A stretch of DNA of 64,000 bases, taken from assembly GCF_000282495.1 (NCBI RefSeq), contig NZ_AKJE01000110.1:1-64000 (forward strand), written 5' to 3'. The notes beneath the pieces were generated by a model. That model was not told the DNA's origin and did no database searches. It worked only from the letters and a program-made list of their open reading frames with translations. This stretch comes from Pseudomonas sp. GM79 (GTDB lineage: Bacteria > Pseudomonadota > Gammaproteobacteria > Pseudomonadales > Pseudomonadaceae). Positions 8,276-16,662 of the stretch are shown piece after piece. Made by a program: the position numbers and the translations under genes. Position 1 is the stretch's first letter. Every line of letters starts with the position of its first letter.

Positions 8276-9481
8276 ATGTCGAAGAAATCCCGCTCAAAAC
8301 TCTGGTTTCTGGTCCATAGCTGGCTGGCGCTGCCCATCTGGTTTTTTGTATTGATCGTCTGTGTGACCGGCACGCTGGCGGTGGTCAGTCAGGAAATCGT
8401 CTGGCTGGCCAACCCGCAAATGCGGGCCAGCGCGCCTTCAGACGACGCGCCGCTGCTCAACTATGACCAGATTGTCGCCGCCATCAAACAGGCCGAACCC
8501 CAGACGCTGGTCCAGAGCATCAGTCGCCCCGACGAGTCGCATTTCGCCCTGGACGTGGACGTCAGTTACCCGGACGGCCGCTCGGTGACGGTCTATGTGA
8601 ACCCCTACAGCGGGGTGATTCAGGGCACCGCTCCACAATTCAACTTCAAGGCATTCACCCGTGCACTGCATGGCTGGTGGCTGGTGCCGTTCACCAACGG
8701 CTACAGCTGGGGCTGGTATCTGGTGTCGTTCCTCGGGCTGCCGATGCTGGCGTCGCTGGTGACCGGGTTGGTGGTCTACAAACGGTTCTGGAAAGGCTTC
8801 TTCCGACCGACCCTGCGCATTCGCCATGGCGCACGGATTTTCTGGGGCGACTTTCACCGGCTCAGCGGCATCTGGTCGATCTGGTTCATTGCGGTGATCT
8901 CGATCACCGGTGTCTGGTTCCTGATCAAGGCGATTCTGTTCGACAACCAGATTTCGATTACCACGGAACCGGTGGTGTCGGTCGTCTCGCGCGAAAGCGT
9001 GCCATTGACCAGCACCGGCAAGCCGGCCCCGATGATCAGCCTGGAACAGGCGATCAAGGTCGCTCAGGAACAGATCCCCGGACTGGAAGCGAGTTTCGTC
9101 AGCCTGCCGGGCAATGCCTACAGCCACCTGTCGGTCGGTGGTCGAAGCTGGTATCCGCTGATGTTCCAGACGGCCGAGGTCAACCCGTACAACGGCGATA
9201 TTGCCAGCACACGGCTGCTGTCCGATCGCTCCAGCCTGGAATTCGTGACCGAGTCGATGCGTCCGTTGCACACCGGTGACTTTGGCGGGATCTGGATCAA
9301 GCTGATCTGGTTCTTCTTCGGTTTGCTGCTGAGCATGATGGTGCTCAGCGGCTTGCTGATCTGGACCAAACGCACCGCCCTGGCCACCGCCAATGCGTTC
9401 AAGCGCAGCAACAAGGCTCCGCTCCCGGTGTCGAGACCGCAAACGGTCATGAACCAACAGACTCCGGAGGGCAACCTGTGA
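8276..9481 (+). CDS. fpvG: PepSY-domain inner-membrane protein, FpvG-like ferripyoverdine reductase component
   Basis: The 401-residue PepSY_TM protein has a TM segment at about residues 12-33, a periplasmic PepSY region, further TM segments near 155-175 and 200-225, a second PepSY region, and a last TM near 345-365. It heads an eight-gene set in the order known for P. aeruginosa fpvGHJK-fpvCDEF. There FpvG is the inner-membrane protein needed to reduce Fe(III)-pyoverdine to Fe(II) so that iron is released in the periplasm. Conserved His (LHGWW, FHRLSG, LHTGDFGG) could bind heme, as in related proteins. Its stop overlaps the next start (GTGA). Confidence 0.85.
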   Translation: MSKKSRSKLWFLVHSWLALPIWFFVLIVCVTGTLAVVSQEIVWLANPQMRASAPSDDAPLLNYDQIVAAIKQAEPQTLVQSISRPDESHFALDVDVSYPDGRSVTVYVNPYSGVIQGTAPQFNFKAFTRALHGWWLVPFTNGYSWGWYLVSFLGLPMLASLVTGLVVYKRFWKGFFRPTLRIRHGARIFWGDFHRLSGIWSIWFIAVISITGVWFLIKAILFDNQISITTEPVVSVVSRESVPLTSTGKPAPMISLEQAIKVAQEQIPGLEASFVSLPGNAYSHLSVGGRSWYPLMFQTAEVNPYNGDIASTRLLSDRSSLEFVTESMRPLHTGDFGGIWIKLIWFFFGLLLSMMVLSGLLIWTKRTALATANAFKRSNKAPLPVSRPQTVMNQQTPEGNL

Positions 9482-10020
9482 GCAAGACGATCACTGCACC
9501 GCAGCCTTCCCGGGCGAGCCTGCTTTGGCGCAAATGGCGCTTCCACATCAACATTTTCTTGCTGCTGATCCCTTTGGGCTTCATGCCCAAATACTTTGCC
9601 GACGCCTCGCTGTTTCGCGGAGACAGCGGACTGGGGGAACGGGAAATCGGCGAAATCCAGGTCGGTCCCTGGAGCCTGCAACTGGCCGAACTGCGCAACG
9701 AAGCGCCACGATTGACCGGCCCGGCTGGCCACATGAAAGGTTTCAACGCAGCACTGTGCGAGCGCTGTCGCGATGAGGTCAAGGCGACGTATCTGCGCAT
9801 CGGCAAACCCCGCAGCCTGCGCGCGGCCGGGGTGATTTTCTTCGGCACGCCATACCGCATGGGCGCGATGCTGCCGGTGCCCGAAAAGACCAAAACCGAC
9901 GCCGAGCTGTGGATCACCATGGAAGGCTGGGACGGCGCCATGCATCAAGCGTCCATCCCCCTGAGCCAGGCATCCCCGGCCACCCTCGCATGGCTGAACA
10001 AACAAGGAGGCAAACCATGA
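9478..10020 (+). CDS. fpvH: FpvH-like membrane-anchored periplasmic protein
   Basis: The 180-residue protein begins at GTG in a GTGA overlap with fpvG, which suggests translational coupling. One TM helix (about residues 23-40) anchors a periplasmic domain that carries a CERC motif and the sequence GVIFFGTPYRMG. Position and size match FpvH of P. aeruginosa, which works with FpvG in iron release from pyoverdine; its exact reaction is not established. The gene ends in an AAGGAGG site that serves the next start. Confidence 0.75.
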   Translation: MSKTITAPQPSRASLLWRKWRFHINIFLLLIPLGFMPKYFADASLFRGDSGLGEREIGEIQVGPWSLQLAELRNEAPRLTGPAGHMKGFNAALCERCRDEVKATYLRIGKPRSLRAAGVIFFGTPYRMGAMLPVPEKTKTDAELWITMEGWDGAMHQASIPLSQASPATLAWLNKQGGKP

Positions 10021-10337
10021 TCAGCTCTTTTCGCCCCGCTCTATTGATGTTTTGCGCCGGTTTCAGCGCCAGCGCCCTGGCTCACAACCCGATGTGCGAA
10101 TGCAAGGCCATCGATGCCGAACAGATCCAGTGCACCGGCGGTTTCTCCGACGGCAGCGGCGCGCCGGGCGTGACCCTGGACGTGATCGGCTACGACGAAA
10201 CCATTCTGGTGCCGGGCAAACTCGGCAGCGATTCGACCCTGACGTTCAAGAAGCCCGGCGCCGAGTTCTACGTGCTGTTCGACGCTGGTCCCGGCCACGT
10301 CGTCGAGATCGACCAAGCGGACATCCAAGCCCCATGA
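10017..10337 (+). CDS. fpvJ: FpvJ-like small periplasmic protein
   Basis: The 106-residue protein starts at ATG 10017 in an ATGA overlap with fpvH, with AAGGAGG just upstream. It has a signal peptide cleaved near ASALA-HNP. The mature N-terminus HNPMCECKAIDAEQIQC has three Cys and a His, a plausible metal-binding or disulfide site, followed by a small beta-rich domain. Synteny with P. aeruginosa makes it FpvJ, of the accessory group that improves pyoverdine-iron release; no biochemical role is known to me. Confidence 0.7.
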   Translation: MISSFRPALLMFCAGFSASALAHNPMCECKAIDAEQIQCTGGFSDGSGAPGVTLDVIGYDETILVPGKLGSDSTLTFKKPGAEFYVLFDAGPGHVVEIDQADIQAP

Positions 10338-10909
10338 CTACACCAACCACACACATCGTCCGCCCGGCCGGCGCCGGCCATGAAACCCTCTATGTGTTGC
10401 TGCTGTGCCTGATGATCCTGGCGGTTGCCGGCTCGGTAGTCGCCTGGCGTGGCGAGGCTCAGGAGGTGAGCAGCGTTGGCAGCCATCAACTGGATGCCCG
10501 TCGTGATCTGAGCGCCTCCGAGCAAGGTATTTACGCCGACCTGCGGGTCACGCTGGATGAAATTCATCTGTTGCGTCAGGAACAGCAGGCGCTGCCCACA
10601 CCCGCCACCCTCGCCGATGAAGGCTTTGCGCCGTTTGCCCAGGACGCCAGTTCTGTCAGCCGCGGCAGCCATGCCTGGCAGTTGCTGGGCGCGAAGGCGT
10701 ATTTCGGCCAAAGCCAGACCCCAACCGTTGCCGGTTCGTTTCTGATGCGCTTGACCGCTGAAGACGACACTGCGCCAGACATCTGGCTCAACCGCGCCAG
10801 CACCCTCAACGCCCCGAACGATCTCACCGACGCTGCGCTCAACGGCGCCGGCTGGCAGCAGATCGTCGCGCAATTCGATGCCGGCGTCACCCGCCAGCAT
10901 CGGCATTGA
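10334..10909 (+). CDS. fpvK: FpvK-like single-pass membrane protein (DUF6162-like)
   Basis: The 191-residue protein has one N-terminal TM segment (about residues 18-37) and a periplasmic remainder ending in a His-rich tail, RQHRH. It starts in an ATGA overlap with fpvJ. By position it is FpvK of the fpvGHJK group, and the family number DUF6162 is from memory. It probably assists the reductase FpvG or passes metal to the binding proteins encoded next; this is inference from the operon. Confidence 0.7.
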   Translation: MTTPTTHIVRPAGAGHETLYVLLLCLMILAVAGSVVAWRGEAQEVSSVGSHQLDARRDLSASEQGIYADLRVTLDEIHLLRQEQQALPTPATLADEGFAPFAQDASSVSRGSHAWQLLGAKAYFGQSQTPTVAGSFLMRLTAEDDTAPDIWLNRASTLNAPNDLTDAALNGAGWQQIVAQFDAGVTRQHRH

Positions 10910-10944
10910 ACCCTCGCCTTCACCCGAGAGAAGACCGCTTTCCC

Positions 10945-11874
10945 ATGCCTAGTTCATCTCAACGTCATTCCTTTTTGCGCCTGCTGCTGGTCGGCCTGTT
11001 TGCCTGTTTGCTGACACCTCTGGCCAGTGCCGACGAAGCCAAGCGCCTGCGCATCGGAATCACCCTGCACCCTTATTACAGTTACGTGGCCAACATCGTC
11101 GGTGACAAGGCCGAAGTGGTTCCGCTGATCCCGGCCGGTTTCAATCCGCATGCCTACGAGCCGCGGGCCGAAGACATCAAACGCATCAGCGGGCTGGACG
11201 TGGTCGTACTTAACGGCGTGGGCCATGACGACTTCGCCGACCGCATGATCGCCGCCAGCGAAACGCCGAACATCAAGGTGATCGAAGCCAACGAAAACGT
11301 GCCCCTGCTGGCCGCCACCGGCGTCGCTGCCCGGGGTGCCGGCAAGGTGGTCAACCCGCACACATTCCTGTCGATCAGCGCTTCCATTGCCCAGGTCAAC
11401 AACATCGCCCGGGAACTGGGCAAGCTCGACCCGGCCAACGCCAAAACCTATACACAGAACGCCCGCGCCTATGGCAAACGCCTGCGGCAGATGCGCGCCG
11501 ACGCCCTGGCAAAACTGACCCAGGCGCCGAACGCCGAGCTGCGCGTGGCCACGGTGCATGCCGCCTACGATTATTTGCTGCGCGAGTTTGGCCTGGAAGT
11601 GACTGCTGTGGTCGAGCCGGCCCACGGTATCGAACCGAGCCCCAGCCAGCTGAAAAAGACCATCGATCAGCTGCGGGAGCTGGACGTGAAAGTGATCTTC
11701 TCGGAGATGGATTTCCCGTCCACTTACGTCGAGACCATTCAGCGTGAATCCGGGGTGAAACTGTATCCGCTGTCGCACATTTCCTACGGCGAATACACCG
11801 CCGACAAGTACGAAAAAGAAATGACCGGCAACCTCAATACCGTCGTCCGCGCGATTCAGGAGTCCGGCGCATGA
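10945..11874 (+). CDS. fpvC: FpvC-like periplasmic metal-binding protein (ZnuA/TroA family)
   Basis: The 309-residue cluster A-I solute-binding protein has a signal peptide ending near ASA-DEAKR. Metal ligands of the TroA fold are visible: His in FNPHAYEPR, His in VVNPHTFLS, His in ATVHAAYD, and the acidic SEMDFPSTY region. The fpv order identifies FpvC, one of two binding proteins for the FpvDE transporter; it takes iron, or a ferrous chelate, after release from pyoverdine. A TTG at 10906 opens the frame, but the ATG at 10945 with GAGAGAAG upstream gives a standard signal peptide. It ends in an ATGA overlap with fpvD. Confidence 0.85.
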   Translation: MPSSSQRHSFLRLLLVGLFACLLTPLASADEAKRLRIGITLHPYYSYVANIVGDKAEVVPLIPAGFNPHAYEPRAEDIKRISGLDVVVLNGVGHDDFADRMIAASETPNIKVIEANENVPLLAATGVAARGAGKVVNPHTFLSISASIAQVNNIARELGKLDPANAKTYTQNARAYGKRLRQMRADALAKLTQAPNAELRVATVHAAYDYLLREFGLEVTAVVEPAHGIEPSPSQLKKTIDQLRELDVKVIFSEMDFPSTYVETIQRESGVKLYPLSHISYGEYTADKYEKEMTGNLNTVVRAIQESGA

Positions 11875-12722
11875 CCGCTAAAGAAACCATCACTCAATCC
11901 CCTGTGGGAGCGGGCTTGCTCGCGAAGAGGGAGTATCAGTCGACATCCATGTTGACTGACCCAGCGCTTTCGCGAGCAAGTCGGATCGCCGCACCGCCGC
12001 TCCCACAGGTTTCGGGGCCGACGCTGGATTTCGCCGAGGTCAGCCTCACGCTGGGTCGCACGACGATCCTCGACAAGGTGACCTTTGAGGTTCGGCCCGG
12101 CAGCGTGCATGCACTGGTCGGCCCCAACGGTGGCGGCAAGAGCTCGCTGATCAAGACCCTGCTCGGGCAGATGCCGCATCAAGGTCGATTGAGCCTGCAA
12201 TGGCCTGGCGAACCGGGGACCATCGGCTACGTGCCTCAGGCGCTGGAGTTCGATCGCGGTTTACCGATGACCGTCGATGACTTCATGGCCGCGATGTGCC
12301 AGCGGCGCCCGGCGTTTCTCGGGTTGAGTAAACACTACGCGGCGGCCATCGGCGAAGCACTGGAACGGGTCGGCATGCAGGACAAGCGCAAGCGGCGCAT
12401 GGGCGCATTGTCCGGCGGTGAGCGCCAGCGCGTTTTGTTGGCCCAAGGTTTGATTCCGGCGCCGCAATTGCTGGTACTCGATGAGCCGATGTCGGCCCTC
12501 GATGAGGCCGGCATTCAGGTGTTCGAACGATTGCTAGGTGACTGGCGCCAAAGCGGCATCACCGTGCTGTGGATCGAGCATGATCTGGAGGCGGTCGGGC
12601 GACTGGCGGACCGGGTCACCGGGCTCAATCGCCGGGTGCTGTTCGATGCCACGCCGAAACAGGCACTGACCCCGGAGCGACTGCTGACCTTGTTCTCGAC
12701 CCATCCCCGGAGCGCCGCCTGA
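11871..12722 (+). CDS. fpvD: FpvD-like ABC transporter ATPase with a REP-encoded N-terminus
   Basis: The 283-residue ATPase has Walker A GPNGGGKSS, signature LSGGERQRV, Walker B LLVLDEPMSALDE and switch His in WIEHDLE. It energises FpvE to import iron released from ferripyoverdine. Its start (ATGA overlap with fpvC) is followed by a REP doublet that is read through in frame, adding about 35 residues (VGAGLLAK and so on) before the normal domain start TLDFAEVSLTLGRTT. The only later ATG before the domain is at 11949, still inside the repeat, so some REP sequence must be translated unless a non-standard start is used. Confidence 0.85.
   Translation: MTAKETITQSPVGAGLLAKREYQSTSMLTDPALSRASRIAAPPLPQVSGPTLDFAEVSLTLGRTTILDKVTFEVRPGSVHALVGPNGGGKSSLIKTLLGQMPHQGRLSLQWPGEPGTIGYVPQALEFDRGLPMTVDDFMAAMCQRRPAFLGLSKHYAAAIGEALERVGMQDKRKRRMGALSGGERQRVLLAQGLIPAPQLLVLDEPMSALDEAGIQVFERLLGDWRQSGITVLWIEHDLEAVGRLADRVTGLNRRVLFDATPKQALTPERLLTLFSTHPRSAA
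11904..12006. repeat. REP doublet (REPIN) 2, hybrid and inside a coding region
   Basis: The left arm is the standard core (11904-11926). The right arm (11969-12006) is a longer variant in which TTCGCGAGCAAG and GCCGCTCCCAC are separated by about 15 bp. The element lies wholly within the 5' end of fpvD and keeps the reading frame open. Confidence 0.85.
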
Positions 12723-13621
12723 TGAGTTACGAAGCCTTTCGTTTGATGGTCCAGGGTTGGGCCTCGTCGGGTTACCTGCCGGAAGCGCTGACCTATGGAT
12801 TTGTGGTCAACGCGCTGCTCGCGGGGCTGTTGATCGGCCCGGTGTTGGGCGGCTTGGGTACGCTGGTGGTGGTCAAGCGTTTCGCGTTTTTCTCCGAAGC
12901 GGTGGGCCATGCGGCGCTGACCGGTGTGGCCATCGGCATTCTGCTCGGCGAGCCCTACACCGGGCCTTATGGCAGCCTGTTCGGTTACTGCCTGCTGTTC
13001 GGCATTTTGCTCAACTATTTACGCAACCGTACGGGGCTGGCGCCGGATACCTTGATTGGTGTGTTTCTCTCCGTATCGCTGGCACTTGGTGCGAGCCTGC
13101 TGCTGATCCTGGCCGGTAAAATCAACGTACACATTCTGGAAAATGTGCTGTTCGGTTCAGTGCTGACAGTCAACGGCAATGACCTGCTGGTATTGGCCAT
13201 CGTCGGCTCGCTGGTGATGGCGCTGGCCCTGCCGCTGTACAACCGCATCATGCTCGCCAGTTTCAATCCGCAGCTGGCGGCGGTACGTGGTGTGGCGGTG
13301 AAGACCCTGGATTACCTGTTCGTGATTCTGGTGACCCTGATCACGGTGGCGGCGGTGAAAGTTATCGGGGCGATTCTGGTCGGTGCGCTATTGGTGATTC
13401 CTGCGGCGGCCGCGCGCTTGCTCAGTCAGTCGCTGAAGGGTTTCTTCTGGTGTTCGGTGCTGATCGCCACGGTGAGCACGCTGTGCGGAATTCTCGCGCC
13501 GATTGTCTTTGACCTGCCTATCCCGTCCGGTGCCGCGATCATTCTGGTGGCCGGTATCGCCTTCGCCCTGGCCGCGATTGCTCGTGGCATCGTTCCAAGT
13601 CTGAAAGGGAACCTCGGATAA
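12722..13621 (+). CDS. fpvE: FpvE-like ABC transporter permease (ZnuB/TroB family)
   Basis: The 299-residue permease has about eight to nine hydrophobic helices and the family signatures KRFAFFSEAVGHAALTGVAI and VKVIGAILVGALLVIPAAAA. It forms the inner-membrane channel driven by FpvD. In P. aeruginosa FpvCDEF acts with pyoverdine, with two binding proteins (FpvC and FpvF) serving one transporter. The start overlaps the fpvD stop (TGATG), and the stop is followed immediately by the fpvF start. Confidence 0.87.
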   Translation: MSYEAFRLMVQGWASSGYLPEALTYGFVVNALLAGLLIGPVLGGLGTLVVVKRFAFFSEAVGHAALTGVAIGILLGEPYTGPYGSLFGYCLLFGILLNYLRNRTGLAPDTLIGVFLSVSLALGASLLLILAGKINVHILENVLFGSVLTVNGNDLLVLAIVGSLVMALALPLYNRIMLASFNPQLAAVRGVAVKTLDYLFVILVTLITVAAVKVIGAILVGALLVIPAAAARLLSQSLKGFFWCSVLIATVSTLCGILAPIVFDLPIPSGAAIILVAGIAFALAAIARGIVPSLKGNLG

Positions 13622-14593
13622 ATGTCTTTTTCTCTGCGTCAATTGACCCTGGCGCTGACCTTGTGTGGGCCAGCCTCGTTCAACGCATCCGCCACCGACA
13701 CCTTCGAACCGATGCGTTTGTTGGCCAATCACGGTGTCGGTAACACCGCGCTCTTCGCCTCGACTTCAACGCACAAAGTGCTGGTGCTGGCAGCGTTGCC
13801 TGTGACCTACGGTCTGGGTGCCCTGCTGCTGGAGGGCACCGATGTCAGCCTTGAGCGCGCTGCGCCGGCCAACCTTCCCGGCAGTCGGCAGACCGCTTAT
13901 TTCACCGGTCGCGGCGCTCAAGCGCTCAACAAGCTGGCGATCGACGCGGATGCGGTCATCGGCCTGCGTTCGCTATGGCCGGATGATCCGCTGTATCCGA
14001 ACGCCCGTCGCAGCAATATCCGCATCATTGAAATCGACGCCGCCCGCCCGGTGGACGGCGCCCTGCCCGGCATCGCTGTACAGCCTGGCAGCAAGATCGA
14101 CGGTTTGAACAGTCAGCCTTGGTTGTCCAGCAACAACATGGGCCGGATGGCGGATGTCATGGCGGCAGACCTGGTGCGCCTGGCGCCAGCGGCCAAGCCG
14201 AAAATCGATGCCAACCTGGCAGCACTCAAACAGCGCCTGCTCAAGTTCAGCGCTGACAGTGAGTCGCGGTTGGCCCGTGCTAACAATTTGAGTGTGATGA
14301 GTTTGAGCGATCATTTCGGCTACCTGATCGGCGGCCTTAATCTTGAGCTGATTGGCCTCGATGCTCGACCGGATGCCGAGTGGACGCCGGAGGCGCTCAA
14401 ACAACTGGGTGCGACGCTCAAAGACAATGACGTGGCGGTGGTATTGCATCATCGCCAGCCGTCGGATGCGGTAAAAGCGGTGATTGCCGAGGCTGGCAGT
14501 CGGTTGGTGGTGTTGAGTGTCGATGCGGCGGATCCGGTGGCCGAATTGGAAGGGAATGTGGATTTGGTGATTAAAGGGTTGGACGGCGCGTAA
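13622..14593 (+). CDS. fpvF: FpvF-like second periplasmic metal-binding protein
   Basis: This 323-residue protein starts at ATG 13622, directly after the fpvE stop, with a signal peptide ending near NASA-TDTF. It has a divergent cluster A-I fold: VTYGLGALLLEGTDVS near the N-terminus, then MADVMAADLVRLAP, SDHFGYLIGGLNLELIGL and VVLHHRQPSDA toward the C-terminus. It matches FpvF by position. In P. aeruginosa FpvC and FpvF are reported to form a complex that binds pyoverdine in the periplasm. It is the last gene of the operon; a REP doublet and a terminator follow. Confidence 0.8.
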   Translation: MSFSLRQLTLALTLCGPASFNASATDTFEPMRLLANHGVGNTALFASTSTHKVLVLAALPVTYGLGALLLEGTDVSLERAAPANLPGSRQTAYFTGRGAQALNKLAIDADAVIGLRSLWPDDPLYPNARRSNIRIIEIDAARPVDGALPGIAVQPGSKIDGLNSQPWLSSNNMGRMADVMAADLVRLAPAAKPKIDANLAALKQRLLKFSADSESRLARANNLSVMSLSDHFGYLIGGLNLELIGLDARPDAEWTPEALKQLGATLKDNDVAVVLHHRQPSDAVKAVIAEAGSRLVVLSVDAADPVAELEGNVDLVIKGLDGA

Positions 14594-14618
14594 CGTCAGT
14601 TGCACCGTGTAATCGTTC

Positions 14619-14711
14619 TTCGCGAGCAAGCCCGCTCCCACATTTGATCGGTGGTGATCGTAGATTCTGTGATCGACACAAATCCACTGTGGGAGCGGGC
14701 TTGCTCGCGAA
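14619..14711. repeat. REP doublet (REPIN) 3
   Basis: Inverted cores lie at 14619-14641 and 14689-14711, separated by 47 bp, directly after fpvF and before the shared terminator. Confidence 0.9.
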
Positions 14712-14743
14712 GGCGCCCTGACAGGCAACACTGAATCCAGACC

Positions 14744-14787
14744 AAGAAAAAGCCCGCTGAACCGATAAGATCAGCGGGCTTCTTTTT
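14744..14787. terminator. bidirectional intrinsic terminator between fpvF and mbtH
   Basis: AGCCCGCTGA (14751-14760) pairs perfectly with TCAGCGGGCT (14771-14780), flanked by an A-run on the left and TTCTTTTT on the right. It can therefore end transcription from fpvF rightward and from mbtH leftward. Confidence 0.9.
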
Positions 14788-14797
14788 GCGCGGTGAC

Positions 14798-15025
14798 TCA
14801 GTGAGCCACAGCCGCCTGTTCTTCCATTTTCTGGCGCAGGCTCAGTGGACGCATGTCAGTCCAGACCTCTTCGATGTAGGCCAGGCATTCCTTTTTCAGG
14901 CCGCTCTTGCCCACGGTGCGCCAGCCTTGTGGCACGGCTTTGTAGTCGGGCCAGATCGAGTATTGCTCTTCGTGGTTGACCACGACCTGAAAGAGGATGT
15001 CCTCGCGGTCGAATACTGACGTCAT
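14798..15025 (-). CDS. MbtH-family protein of the pyoverdine NRPS
   Basis: The 75-residue protein starts at the ATG at 15025 (GGAGAGACAGC upstream) and opens with MTSVFDREDILFQVVVNHEE. The MbtH signature follows: YSIWPDYKAVPQGWRTVG and the EVWTDMRPLSLR tail. MbtH proteins bind adenylation domains and allow them to fold and activate amino acids; in pyoverdine producers this one serves the Pvd synthetases. A PvdS-type box lies 61 bp upstream, overlapping the pvdH stop codon, so it has its own promoter besides read-through from pvdH. Confidence 0.95.
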   Translation of the reverse strand: MTSVFDREDILFQVVVNHEEQYSIWPDYKAVPQGWRTVGKSGLKKECLAYIEEVWTDMRPLSLRQKMEEQAAVAH

Positions 15026-15085
15026 GCTGTCTCTCCATCGCTGTAGGGTGGGCTGCACGCCGTGCGCAGCCGTTATGTAGAAGGA

Positions 15086-15109
15086 ACGTTCAAGGCACCA
15101 AAAAATTTA
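15086..15109 (-). promoter_or_regulatory. PvdS-type promoter (iron-starvation box) for mbtH
   Basis: On the minus strand TAAAT (15105-15109) is followed by exactly 16 nt and CGT (15086-15088), the PvdS box form. The TAA of TAAAT is the stop codon of pvdH (15107-15109). Confidence 0.85.
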
Positions 15110-16519
15110 GAGGCTGGCGATGGCCGCAGCCATGGCCCTGCCGAAAATGCCGGCCACCCGATCGATTTCCGCGGCCGTGATCACCAACGGTGGCAGGAAA
15201 CGCACGACACCGCCGTGACGCCCGCCCAGCTCGAGGATCAATCCGCGTTTGAGGCATTCGCGCTGCACCAACGGCGCCAGCCGAGCGAATATCGGTGGAT
15301 GCCCTTGAACGTCCGGCGCGCCGGTCGGGTCGACCAGCTCAACGCCCAGCATCAAGCCCCGCCCGCGGATATCGCCCAGTTGCGGGAAGTCCCGTTGCAG
15401 GATGTGCAGGTGTTCACTCAAGCGTTCGCCCATGGCGGCGGCATGCTCGCAAACCTTGTGCTCTGTCAGGTAGCGCATCACCGCAGAGCCTGCGGCCATT
15501 GCCATCTGATTACCGCGGAAGGTCCCGGCATGGGCGCCCGGCAGCCAGGTGTCGAGCCAGTCGCGATAGACCACCACCGCCAGCGGCAGGCTGCCACCGA
15601 TGGCTTTGGACATCACCACCACGTCTGGAATGATCCCGGCGTGCTCGAAGGCGAACATCTTGCCGGTGCGGGCAAAACCGCTCTGGATTTCATCGACGAT
15701 CAGCGCTACGCCGGCCTTCTCGGTGATGCGTCGCAAGCCGCGCAGCCAGTCGAGATCGGCCGGAATCACCCCGCCTTCGCCCTGTACCGCTTCGACGATC
15801 ACCGCAGCAGGCAATTGCACGCCGGCCTCTGGATCATTCAGCAGGTTTTCCAGGTAACTCAGGTTGACCTGCACCCCCTGCGCGCCGCCGAGCCCGAACG
15901 GGCAACGGTAATCGTAGGGATACGGCATGAACTGCACGCCACTGCTGAGCAACGCACCCAGCGGTTTCTTCGGCCCCAGACTGCCCATCAGGCTCAGCGC
16001 GCCCTGGCTCATGCCGTGATAACCGCCCTGGAACGACAAAACCGTGCTGCGTCCGGTGGCGGTGCGCACCAGTTTCAGCGCGGCTTCTACCGCATCGGTG
16101 CCGGTGGGGCCGCAGAACTGAATCTTCGCTTCAGCGGCCAATGCCGGCGGCAACAGACCGAACAGGTCCTGAACAAACTGATCCTTGACCGGCGTAGTGA
16201 GGTCGAGTGTGTGCAGCGGCAGTTCATCGGTCAGCACTTGCTGGATCGCTTCGATCACCACCGGGTGGTTGTGTCCCAAAGCCAGAGTCCCCGCACCGGC
16301 CAGGCAATCAATGAAACTGCGGCCTTCGACATCCTCGACATAAATGCCCTTGGCTCGCTTGAGTGCCAGGGGAATGCGCCGCGGATAGCTGCGAGCGTTC
16401 GACTCCTGCTGGCTTTGACGAGCCAGCAATGGCGATTCGTTGAACTGATAAAGCGTCTCGGCAGGCGTCGGAACGATCCGGGCAGGCTGATCTTCGATAA
16501 GGCTGATAGCGACTGACAT
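15107..16519 (-). CDS. pvdH: L-2,4-diaminobutyrate:2-oxoglutarate aminotransferase
   Basis: The 470-residue class III aminotransferase has about the length of PvdH. It has CGPTGTDAVEAALKLVRTAT, IVDEIQSGFARTGKMFAFEH and the PLP lysine in VVMSKAIGGSLPLA. It converts aspartate-4-semialdehyde and glutamate to L-2,4-diaminobutyrate, the residue used for the pyoverdine chromophore and loaded by PvdL. I chose the ATG at 16519 (GAGGG upstream); a start at 16555 would add 12 residues without a clear site. A perfect PvdS box lies about 100 bp upstream, and mbtH follows 81 bp downstream. Confidence 0.94.
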   Translation of the reverse strand: MSVAISLIEDQPARIVPTPAETLYQFNESPLLARQSQQESNARSYPRRIPLALKRAKGIYVEDVEGRSFIDCLAGAGTLALGHNHPVVIEAIQQVLTDELPLHTLDLTTPVKDQFVQDLFGLLPPALAAEAKIQFCGPTGTDAVEAALKLVRTATGRSTVLSFQGGYHGMSQGALSLMGSLGPKKPLGALLSSGVQFMPYPYDYRCPFGLGGAQGVQVNLSYLENLLNDPEAGVQLPAAVIVEAVQGEGGVIPADLDWLRGLRRITEKAGVALIVDEIQSGFARTGKMFAFEHAGIIPDVVVMSKAIGGSLPLAVVVYRDWLDTWLPGAHAGTFRGNQMAMAAGSAVMRYLTEHKVCEHAAAMGERLSEHLHILQRDFPQLGDIRGRGLMLGVELVDPTGAPDVQGHPPIFARLAPLVQRECLKRGLILELGGRHGGVVRFLPPLVITAAEIDRVAGIFGRAMAAAIASL

Positions 16520-16621
16520 CTCTCGATCCCTCAATACGCTGTTGATAGTGACCAAAACTGCACACCGGGCAGGTGCGCGTTCCGGTCACGGGGCGCACTT
16601 GCAGGTTTTCCTGTTTTGGAA

Positions 16622-16645
16622 ACGCATCAGGACCTCAAGGATTTA
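16622..16645 (-). promoter_or_regulatory. PvdS-type promoter (iron-starvation box) for pvdH
   Basis: TAAAT (16641-16645 on the minus strand), then 16 nt, then CGT (16622-16624). It is an exact match to TAAAT-N16-CGT and lies 103 bp before the pvdH ATG. Confidence 0.87.
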
Positions 16646-16662
16646 GACCCTCGATCAGCTTT

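Noticed and set aside
10017..14593. Reading the operon as a zinc (Znu-type) importer
   Set aside because: The transporter families allow it, but the preceding PepSY gene and three small membrane/periplasmic genes reproduce the fpvGHJK-CDEF order, and mbtH-pvdH follow directly; iron release from pyoverdine explains it better.
15062..16516. 484-codon plus-strand frame opposite pvdH
   Set aside because: Antisense shadow of an aminotransferase with complete PLP motifs; no domain on the plus strand.
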